Position numbers and translations under genes: made by a program. The notes beneath the pieces were generated by a model. That model searched no databases. It saw only the letters and a program-made list of their open reading frames with translations, and was not told where the DNA came from. Below, in pieces: positions 1-5,322 of a stretch of 5,322 nucleotides of DNA. Where the stretch lies: contig JAKQXK010000570.1 in assembly GCA_029561505.1 (NCBI GenBank), positions 1 to 5,322 of the forward strand, given 5' to 3'. Position 1 is the first letter of the stretch; each line of letters begins with the position of its first letter. The DNA is from Spirochaetota bacterium. GTDB taxonomy: Bacteria; Spirochaetota; Leptospiria; Turneriellales; Turneriellaceae.

Positions 1-1165
1 GCTCGATCTGACACGCAACTATAAAGATATACTCTCACTCAACGCCGAAGACTCTACCGTGACTGTCGAGGCAGGCATTCTCGGCCCCGAACTCGAGCAA
101 TACCTGAATGAACGTGGTTATACCTGCGGGCATTTTCCGCAGTCGTTTGAGTTCGCGACAGTAGGCGGATGGCTCGCCGCACGCGGGGCCGGCCAGGCTT
201 CGACAGGCTATGGCCGCATCGAAGACATGGTTGTCGGTTTTCGGGCGGTGACACCTGCCGGGCTCATCTCATGTGGTAACTACCCTGCCGCATCGGTTGG
301 CGGTGATATTCGCCATTTTCTGATGGGCAGCGAAGGCACTCTCGGCGTGATCACGCGTGTCACACTGCGCGTGCGCCGCTATAATGCGGCGAATGCATCG
401 CTGAAGTCTTACATGTTTAAATCATTTAAAGAGGCCGTTACCGCAATGCGCGAGATGATGCAGTCGCAGGTTATGCCTCCGCATTTTTTTCGTATCTCTG
501 ACCCTGAAGAAACTGAGATCGGCCTTGGCATGAAGGGCAAAGACAAGGGAGTCACCGGCGCACTGCTGAATCTGCTCGGCTTTAAGCAGGGTGGCCGTTC
601 GCTCATGTACGCAATCTTTGAAGGTGACCCTCAGCAGGTTAAGCTCGGTGCAAGAACTCTCGGCCGCATTGTGCGCAAGAACCGCGGGCTTTCGCTGGGT
701 TCTTATGCAACGCGCAAATGGCTCGAGCAACGGTATTCATCTGCCTACATGCGCGACCCGATGATGGATGCAGGCATTCGCATCGATACGCTTGAGACTG
801 CCGTACACTATTCGAACCTGACACAGCTGTGGCAGGCGGTGCGCGCTTATATCAAGAGCGACGGGCAGACGCTTTGCCTCACGCACATTTCACACACGTA
901 CGAAACCGGTGCGAACCTCTACTTCATTTTTGTTTCACCCATGCTGGTCAAAGACGAACTGCAGCAATTTGAAAAGTTTCACCGCGGCATCGTGCAGGTT
1001 TTCGCCGAAAATGGCGGCACGCTCTCGCACCACCACGGTATCGGCCGGCTCGCAGCCCACCTGCTCGACAGGCAGCATTCGCCCGCGACGCTGCAGGCAT
1101 GGAAAGCCGTCAAAAAGTCCCTCGACCCGAAAGGGATCATGAACCCCGGTGCGCTGATTTTCTGA
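1..1165 (+). CDS. Alkylglycerone-phosphate synthase-like FAD-binding oxidase, 5' end outside window
   Basis: The reading frame is open from base 2 to the TGA at 1163-1165, giving 387 visible residues. The GTG at 59 lies inside a conserved strand (TVTVEAGILG) and is not the start; the N-terminal FAD-binding part is cut off by the window edge. The family (VAO/PCMH flavoproteins) includes AGPS, which swaps the acyl chain of acyl-dihydroxyacetone phosphate for a fatty alcohol, making the ether bond of ether lipids. Visible landmarks match AGPS better than GlcD or D-lactate dehydrogenases: EFATVGGWLAARGAG within 128-187, FLMGSEGTLGVIT at 317-355, an Arg at 491-493 in FFRISD (like the AGPS active-site Arg), SHTYETGANLYF with the likely catalytic Tyr at 899-901, and the His triplet SHHHGIG at 1028-1036. 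The C-terminus ends in the usual DPKGIMNPG. It is probably soluble or membrane-peripheral. The substrate is inferred; another FAD-dependent oxidation remains possible. The hybrid kinase follows after 9 nt. Confidence 0.85.
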   Translation, partial: LDLTRNYKDILSLNAEDSTVTVEAGILGPELEQYLNERGYTCGHFPQSFEFATVGGWLAARGAGQASTGYGRIEDMVVGFRAVTPAGLISCGNYPAASVGGDIRHFLMGSEGTLGVITRVTLRVRRYNAANASLKSYMFKSFKEAVTAMREMMQSQVMPPHFFRISDPEETEIGLGMKGKDKGVTGALLNLLGFKQGGRSLMYAIFEGDPQQVKLGARTLGRIVRKNRGLSLGSYATRKWLEQRYSSAYMRDPMMDAGIRIDTLETAVHYSNLTQLWQAVRAYIKSDGQTLCLTHISHTYETGANLYFIFVSPMLVKDELQQFEKFHRGIVQVFAENGGTLSHHHGIGRLAAHLLDRQHSPATLQAWKAVKKSLDPKGIMNPGALIF

Positions 1166-1174
1166 CAGAACACC

Positions 1175-2938
1175 ATGCAGACGATAGTTCGCGTCTGGGC
1201 ATGGCTGGGTGACATAGGGTTAGCGCATGCAACTGACGGTGCATCGCAGGCCCTGCTGCGGCTCTTTAACCGCATCGCATTCATCTCTGCGCTGACCGTC
1301 ATCATTCAGTCGTTAAGCTTTCTGGCGCTCGGCCTGAATTACGTGGTGCTCGTCAACGCGGGCGTTACGGTGGCATACCTGAGTCTACTGGTGCTGACGC
1401 ACTATGGTTCGTTTCTGCTCGCGCGCATTTTCTTTCTGACTATCGCCGCATTTGCCATAACGCATCACCATCTCTATTTTGGTTTTGCGTCTGGCTTTTG
1501 GATACTTCTGCTGAACCTGACGCAGGCCGCGTTCGTGCTTTACCCGCAATTGCGCATATCGAGGCTCTTGCTGCTGTCTGCCTTCATCGCAGCGACCATC
1601 GTGACAATCGTGCTCGCAAGCCTGTCTTTTCAGCCTCTCTATGACAAGATGACAGTCGAGCAGGCGGCGAAATTTATGCGAGGCAACCTTATACGCGGGC
1701 CGATTCTGCTCATGCTCGTTGCCTTTTATCTGGTCTATGAAAACCGGCGCAACGAGCAGGCATTGCGCTTTACCGCGAATAAGGCAACCGATGCCGGCAA
1801 TGCGAAGTCATTTTTTCTCTCGAACATGTCGCACGAGCTTCGTACACCCATGAACGCAATCAAGGGTTTTGCTGAAATTCTGCTCGAATCGACAAATGGT
1901 ATCGCAGACGCGAAGGTGCGCGAACAGTTTAATGCATATCTCAACCAGATTCGAATTTCTTCGGCGAATCTGACATCGATTATTGATGACATTTTAGATT
2001 TTGCCCGCATCGAAACCAACCGCATTACCCTGCGCCGGGTCGATTTCAATCTGGCCGAGACTGTGCGCAACGTCATGCAGACCGCGCAGTTTTATGGCCA
2101 CCGAAATAAAGATGTCGAGATTCAGCTTGAAATCGCAGAGAATGTACCGGCGCGAATCGCCGGTGACCCGTCGCGCCTCAGCCAGGTGCTGCTGAACCTC
2201 GCCGGCAACGCGATGAAATTTACGCATCGGGGTTTCGTGCGACTCAAAACGAGTCTGCTCGAAGAGTCGCCGACTGCCTATTGCATCTGCTTTGAAGTTG
2301 AAGATACGGGTATTGGCATTCCGGGTGAAAAGCTGCCTTTCTTGTTCGAGAGTTTTTCGCAGGTGTCGCGCGAAACTGCTGTGCGCTACGGCGGTACAGG
2401 TTTAGGCCTCGCGATTAGCCGGCATCTCGTTGAAATGCAAGGCGGAAAAATCTCAGTCATGAGCAGCCCCGGCAAGGGTTCGGTCTTTACCCTAACCATG
2501 TGGTTTGGTAAACCAGGCGAAGAACCCGAGTCGCTGCGCAAGAGCGGCCGCGACCTGAGGGGCGCCCGTATACTCGTCGCTGAAGATAATGAGGTCAATC
2601 AGTTACTCGTACGCACCTTGCTGGAATCTTGGAACGCAAACGTTGAAATTGTCGATAACGGTCTCAACGCGCTGGGCCGTGCCCAGAAAGGCGGCTTCGA
2701 TCTGATTTTGATGGACCTGCAAATGCCGTTTATGGATGGTATAGAAGCGGCAGAAAATATTCGTTCGCTCGATGAACCTGAAAAAAGCCAGGTGGCGATC
2801 ATAGCATTAACAGCCGATGTGCTCAGCGAAACCCGGCGCAGAGTGCTCACCGCAGGTATGAACGATCTCGTGACAAAACCGATAAACCAGGCAGAGCTCT
2901 ACCAGACCTTGCGGCGCGCTCTGCAAATCGCCGAATAG
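1175..2938 (+). CDS. Six-TM hybrid sensor histidine kinase/response regulator
   Basis: This 587-residue membrane protein is a two-component hybrid kinase. The N-terminal third has about six hydrophobic segments (roughly residues 33-54, 56-76, 81-103, 106-125, 129-151, 174-189) with very short loops, so there is no sizeable periplasmic sensor domain, and no PAS or HAMP is evident. A linker leads to the HisKA dimerisation domain (about 210-280) with phospho-acceptor His220 in SNMSHELRTPMNAI. The ATPase domain (about 325-445) has the N box NLAGNAMKFT (341-350), G1 DTGIGI (377-382), F box FLFESFSQ and G2 GGTGLGLAI (406-414). The C-terminal receiver (about 465-583) has the acidic pair Glu470/Asp471, phospho-acceptor Asp514 in LMDLQMP, Thr546 and Lys568. 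All catalytic residues are present, so it should be active. No HPt domain follows, so the relay must continue through a separate HPt protein, or the receiver may regulate the kinase itself. The ATG at 1175 lacks a clear Shine-Dalgarno; its closeness to the upstream stop suggests one operon. The signal sensed is unknown. Confidence 0.95.
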   Translation: MQTIVRVWAWLGDIGLAHATDGASQALLRLFNRIAFISALTVIIQSLSFLALGLNYVVLVNAGVTVAYLSLLVLTHYGSFLLARIFFLTIAAFAITHHHLYFGFASGFWILLLNLTQAAFVLYPQLRISRLLLLSAFIAATIVTIVLASLSFQPLYDKMTVEQAAKFMRGNLIRGPILLMLVAFYLVYENRRNEQALRFTANKATDAGNAKSFFLSNMSHELRTPMNAIKGFAEILLESTNGIADAKVREQFNAYLNQIRISSANLTSIIDDILDFARIETNRITLRRVDFNLAETVRNVMQTAQFYGHRNKDVEIQLEIAENVPARIAGDPSRLSQVLLNLAGNAMKFTHRGFVRLKTSLLEESPTAYCICFEVEDTGIGIPGEKLPFLFESFSQVSRETAVRYGGTGLGLAISRHLVEMQGGKISVMSSPGKGSVFTLTMWFGKPGEEPESLRKSGRDLRGARILVAEDNEVNQLLVRTLLESWNANVEIVDNGLNALGRAQKGGFDLILMDLQMPFMDGIEAAENIRSLDEPEKSQVAIIALTADVLSETRRRVLTAGMNDLVTKPINQAELYQTLRRALQIAE

Positions 2939-2952
2939 CAGGCGCTTGTCGC

Positions 2953-3981
2953 TCACGATTCGTCGGTGTGCAACTGCAGATGCGCCGCGACCGTACCATA
3001 AACCTGATCAGCGGTCAGTTCGCGCCCGCAGCGAAAATGCAGTTTCGGGCAGGCGGCGAGACCCTTATGGTTGCACGGTCTGCACTCGATATCGCGTGCG
3101 CTGAGCACCTCGGCGTTGCCACCCAGCGGAAAAAAACCAAATTCTTCGACCGTGCTTAGAAACAGGGCGACGAGCGGCGTTTTTGCCGCAGAAAGCAGGT
3201 GCATCAGCCCACTGTCGTTTGCCACAATCACCTTCACGCGGTCGGCGAGTTCGGCCATTTGTGCGACGCTGAGTTCTGCCTGCAGAAATACCATACGCTT
3301 TGCATGGCGCTTCAGGTAAGGGTGTTCCCTCAGAAAAGTGAAGGTCTCTGCTTCATCGGGCCCGCCTAGCCACACGATACGCTGTCCCGGCAGTTTTTCG
3401 AGAATTTTTGATGCCAACGAAGCAAAATATTCTGCGGGCCAGCGTTTCGTCATCCAGCGGGCGCCCGGTGCAATTAAGGTCGTGGGTGACGCTACGAATT
3501 TTTCGAGCGCTTTGGGTAATTTCGCACGCGAAAGTGAAACCATCGGGTTTACTGGTTTTTCAAGCAGACCTTCGAGAGCGGCGAAATACCTGTCGGTCAC
3601 GCGCAGCTTTTCGTGGTAGCGATTCTTTTTGAGCCAGACGAGCAGAATACGATTGAGATATGGCTTTCGGTAGCGTCTTTTTTCGTTTGCACCGACCAGC
3701 AGCGAAAGCACACGTGACTTTAGGTTGCTTTGCAGATCGGCGATGAGGTCATAGCGTGAGACATCCGCCAGTTTTTTGCGCACCTGCCAGAGTGTATCGT
3801 TCTTGTTCCATTCGACGATGCGATCAACTTGCGGGCAGGCAGAGATAAACGCTTTGTGCTGCGCCTTGACGAGAAAGGTGAGCCTCGCTTCGGGGTACTG
3901 TGCTTTCAGCGCCGTAAGCAACGGGGTTGTCAGCAAGATATCGCCGATCGCGCTGAAGCGCATCACCAGAATTTCTTTCAC
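2953..3981 (-). CDS. Glycosyltransferase family 9 (LPS heptosyltransferase-like)
   Basis: This 342-residue cytoplasmic enzyme is of the size and two-Rossmann-lobe (GT-B) design typical of GT9, which transfers heptose or a related sugar from an ADP-sugar to a lipopolysaccharide core. The N-terminus has the family signature LVMRFSAIGDILLTTPLL with the conserved Asp14. The C-terminal lobe has LIAPGARWMTKRWP (169-182, the GA..KRWP nucleotide-sugar segment), IVWLGGPDE (202-210) and VIVANDSGLMHL (251-262, the D-S/T-G-x-x-H motif). A Cys cluster, C300-x2-C303-x7-C311-x6-C318, lies near the C-terminus, as in a subset of GT9 proteins. The start is GTG at 3981-3979, supported by AAAGGG at 3996-3991; the GTG overlaps the tmk stop (GTGA). 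Met7 is a less likely start because it would lose the first beta strand. No signal peptide or TM segment is seen. The acceptor and exact sugar cannot be read from the sequence, so no symbol such as waaF or waaC is given. Confidence 0.9.
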   Translation of the reverse strand: MKEILVMRFSAIGDILLTTPLLTALKAQYPEARLTFLVKAQHKAFISACPQVDRIVEWNKNDTLWQVRKKLADVSRYDLIADLQSNLKSRVLSLLVGANEKRRYRKPYLNRILLVWLKKNRYHEKLRVTDRYFAALEGLLEKPVNPMVSLSRAKLPKALEKFVASPTTLIAPGARWMTKRWPAEYFASLASKILEKLPGQRIVWLGGPDEAETFTFLREHPYLKRHAKRMVFLQAELSVAQMAELADRVKVIVANDSGLMHLLSAAKTPLVALFLSTVEEFGFFPLGGNAEVLSARDIECRPCNHKGLAACPKLHFRCGRELTADQVYGTVAAHLQLHTDES

Positions 3982-4607
3982 TTGATGATTCCCTTTATCA
4001 TGTCTGCCAGAGTGTCAAAATCGCTATTTGTGAGCTCGTGACTGATTTCATGCACCTTGATTTCGTGCGCAGATTCTTGCAGCCGGCGAACAGCCGCCGC
4101 ATAACGAGTCGCTATCGCCTCGAGCCGAGTCTCGGTTTCAAAAACATCGCGAGCGCTGCGGTCGGCGAGGCGCCGAACGGCAATTTTGGTAGGCAGGTTA
4201 AGAAAAACAAGTGCGTCAGGGCGCAGAATGCGAGTGTCGTCGAGATATTTCTGAAGTATGTTTAATGTTTCGCCGGTGTCGGCTGATTGGTACGCGCAGG
4301 TTGAGATAAAATAGCGATCAAGCAGCACGACGTTGCCGCTGCTGAGCGCAGGTTCAATCTGGTGTTTGATATCCCACAGCCGGTCGATGAGAAACAGGTC
4401 GAGCAGATCGCCGCTGACCTTCGCGTCTATTTTTGTCGCCGTTCGCAAAATGCGGCGAATCTCGCGCGAAGCATCTGTTTTTTCTGTCGGCTCGCGCAGC
4501 TGAATGGTTTTTACCCCCGCCGCTGCCAGTCTTTCGGCGATTGCGGCGATTGTGGTGCTTTTGCCGCTGCCGTCAATGCCCTCGAATACTATGAATTTAC
4601 CTGGCAT
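3978..4607 (-). CDS. tmk: Thymidylate (dTMP) kinase
   Basis: This 209-residue cytosolic enzyme phosphorylates dTMP to dTDP with ATP, an essential step toward dTTP. Full length is normal for the family. The N-terminus MPGKFIVFEGIDGSGKST carries the P-loop (residues 10-18, Lys16), followed by REPT (38-41), which contacts substrate. DRYFISTCAYQ (97-107) is the DRY/thymidine-binding motif, and VFLNLP (134-139) ends a core strand. The LID region (about 145-160) is Arg-rich (R145, R146, R150, R153) with RDVFE, while the P-loop has no Arg, which fits the bacterial arrangement with LID arginines. The REP motif is followed by TEKT rather than the GGT seen in E. coli-type enzymes, so this looks like the REPT subgroup. 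The ATG at 4607 sits ten residues before the P-loop as expected, but no Shine-Dalgarno precedes it. It is the first gene of a probable two-gene unit with the GT9 gene, whose start overlaps this stop by 4 nt. Confidence 0.95.
   Translation of the reverse strand: MPGKFIVFEGIDGSGKSTTIAAIAERLAAAGVKTIQLREPTEKTDASREIRRILRTATKIDAKVSGDLLDLFLIDRLWDIKHQIEPALSSGNVVLLDRYFISTCAYQSADTGETLNILQKYLDDTRILRPDALVFLNLPTKIAVRRLADRSARDVFETETRLEAIATRYAAAVRRLQESAHEIKVHEISHELTNSDFDTLADMIKGIIK
3991..3996 (-). promoter_or_regulatory. Ribosome binding site of the GT9 gene
   Basis: AAAGGG on the minus strand lies 9 nt before the GTG at 3981 and inside the last codons of tmk. It decides the GTG start over Met7 and is the only convincing Shine-Dalgarno among the four gene starts considered in this window. 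Confidence 0.6.
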
Positions 4608-4678
4608 TTTTGGCGTTCATGAGCACTTATCGAGACCCGCTCGTGAGCATTCGCGCATTTGCACACAGGCCTTCAATG

Positions 4679-4705
4679 ATTATAGAACCGCAGTCATCAC
4701 ACCAA
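4679..4705 (-). promoter_or_regulatory. Candidate sigma-70-type promoter of tmk-GT9
   Basis: On the minus strand a perfect TATAAT lies at 4684-4679, with TTGGTG at 4705-4700 as the best -35 (spacer 15 nt, slightly short, and only the TTG is conserved). Transcription would begin near 4672 and leave a leader of about 65 nt before the tmk ATG. The position between divergent genes supports a promoter, but the weak -35 and untested consensus for this organism limit confidence. I see no equally good promoter for the plus-strand ligase in the same gap, and nothing else recognisable in the remaining bases of 4608-4821. Confidence 0.45.
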
Positions 4706-4821
4706 AACCGGGGCGAGAATGCGCAATTCTGCCAAGAAATGAGGCCGGTAAATATTGATTTGTGTTGCTTGGCTATGCGCACCCTGAAAATGCGGCGATG
4801 GCAATGCTTAGCAGATACACA

Positions 4822-5322
4822 ATGTTCGAACTTCTGACGAAGTCCGCGGCAAAATACACAAACGGGGTGGCACAGATGTACCGGCCCGATAAGAACTCAC
4901 CCTACGCCAAAATTACCTTTCAGCAATTTTTTGAAAAGGCACGGGCGATTGGCCTGGGTCTCGACGCGATCGGCCTTAAGCGCGGCGATAAAGTTGGCTT
5001 TATCGCCGATGTCGGCCAGAACTGGTTACCGGTCAGCATGGGCATCAACGCCATCGGCGGGGTCGACGTACCGCGCGGCACCGATGCGACTGCGCAAGAG
5101 CTCACGTACATTTTTAAGCATGCCGACTGCCCGGTCATCATTCTCGACAATGAAAAAGTCTACCAGAGCATCGCCGCGAGTCTCGGCTTATTCGAGCACC
5201 TGAAAACGATCATTTTTGTGAACCCGGCTTCACCGCAGACGCCGTCAAATATCACCGTCTATTCGCTGAAAGACATTATCGAAAAGGGCAACGCCGCGCA
5301 TGCCGCGAACCCCGAAAGATTT
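4822..5322 (+). CDS. AMP-dependent acyl-CoA synthetase/ligase, N-terminal part, 3' end outside window
   Basis: The frame stays open from 4822 to the window edge, giving 167 residues with no stop. The sequence matches the start of AMP-binding (ANL superfamily) ligases that activate fatty or other carboxylic acids to acyl-AMP and then acyl-CoA. Visible landmarks: MFELLTKSAAKYTNGVAQ (typical opening helix), ITFQQFFEKARAIGLGL (31-47), GLKRGDKVGFIADVGQNWL (51-69), then MGINAIGGVDVPRGTD (73-88) and ELTYIFKHADCPVIIL (93-108). The catalytic A-motif (S/T-G-T-T-G) and the C-terminal Lys would lie beyond the edge, so activity and substrate cannot be judged; the VPRGTD variant resembles long-chain acyl-CoA ligases known to me from Leptospira. 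The start is uncertain: in-frame ATGs also lie at 4798 and 4804, and GTG/TTG at 4762/4765, after a TGA at 4756. I chose 4822 because it fits the family N-terminus; none has a good ribosome binding site. It is divergent from tmk. Confidence 0.85.
   Translation, partial: MFELLTKSAAKYTNGVAQMYRPDKNSPYAKITFQQFFEKARAIGLGLDAIGLKRGDKVGFIADVGQNWLPVSMGINAIGGVDVPRGTDATAQELTYIFKHADCPVIILDNEKVYQSIAASLGLFEHLKTIIFVNPASPQTPSNITVYSLKDIIEKGNAAHAANPERF

Noticed and set aside
59..61. GTG as the start of the AGPS-like gene
   Set aside because: The frame is open upstream to the window edge and residues before it (DLTRNYKDILSLN) continue the FAD-domain fold, so the gene begins outside the window.
979..1305. 108-codon minus-strand ORF across the AGPS-like/kinase junction
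   Set aside because: It is antisense to two well-supported genes and its translation shows no family motif; it is a by-product of their codon use.
4535..4552. Perfect tandem repeat of the 9-mer CGGCGATTG
   Set aside because: It lies inside tmk and simply encodes the Ile-Ala/Ala run after the P-loop (TIAAIAE); two copies with no array.
4629..4643. Short inverted repeat CGAG-ACCCG-CTCG in the tmk leader
   Set aside because: A 4-bp stem is expected by chance and is not followed by a T-run, so I do not call it a terminator or regulator site.
4755..4779. Plus-strand promoter for the ligase (TTGATT and TATGCG)
   Set aside because: The spacer is only 13 nt and the -10 match is poor, so it is not convincing.
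4610..4837. 75-codon plus-strand ORF (and an overlapping one at 4504-4758) in and beside the tmk-ligase gap
   Set aside because: The translation has no recognisable domain, is rich in residues unlike the neighbouring proteins, lacks a ribosome site and overlaps the ligase start and the minus-strand tmk promoter candidate.

Overview
The window holds five protein-coding genes, two cut by its edges, and a compact bacterial layout. I see no mobile element, CRISPR array, rRNA or tRNA. Base composition is balanced to slightly GC-rich. The gene content (an AGPS-type flavoprotein, a membrane hybrid histidine kinase, a GT9 glycosyltransferase for an LPS-type envelope, and an acyl-CoA ligase with a VPRGTD segment that I recall from Leptospira-type ligases) suggests a Gram-negative-type bacterium. 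A moderate-GC member of the Leptospiraceae, such as Turneriella or Leptonema, is my best guess. That placement is from memory and is not proven by the sequence.

Left half, plus strand: the C-terminal two thirds of an alkylglycerone-phosphate synthase-like FAD oxidase (1-1165), then, 9 nt later, a 587-residue six-TM hybrid histidine kinase/response regulator (1175-2938). The spacing suggests co-transcription. Right half, minus strand: thymidylate kinase tmk (4607 to 3978) and a GT9 heptosyltransferase-like enzyme (3981 to 2953), which overlap by 4 nt (GTGA) and are probably translationally coupled. The plus-strand pair and this minus-strand pair converge with only 14 nt between stop codons. 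Right edge, plus strand: the first 167 residues of an AMP-binding acyl-CoA ligase (from 4822), divergent from tmk across about 214 nt. That gap carries a perfect TATAAT on the minus strand, the likely tmk promoter.

Functionally the window is a mix: lipid metabolism (ether-lipid type synthase and acyl-CoA ligase), envelope glycan synthesis (GT9), DNA precursor supply (tmk) and signalling (hybrid kinase). I did not find a clearly novel multi-gene system. The points most worth following are the AGPS-like enzyme as a hint of bacterial ether lipids, the small-sensor hybrid kinase downstream of it, and the tmk-GT9 coupling.
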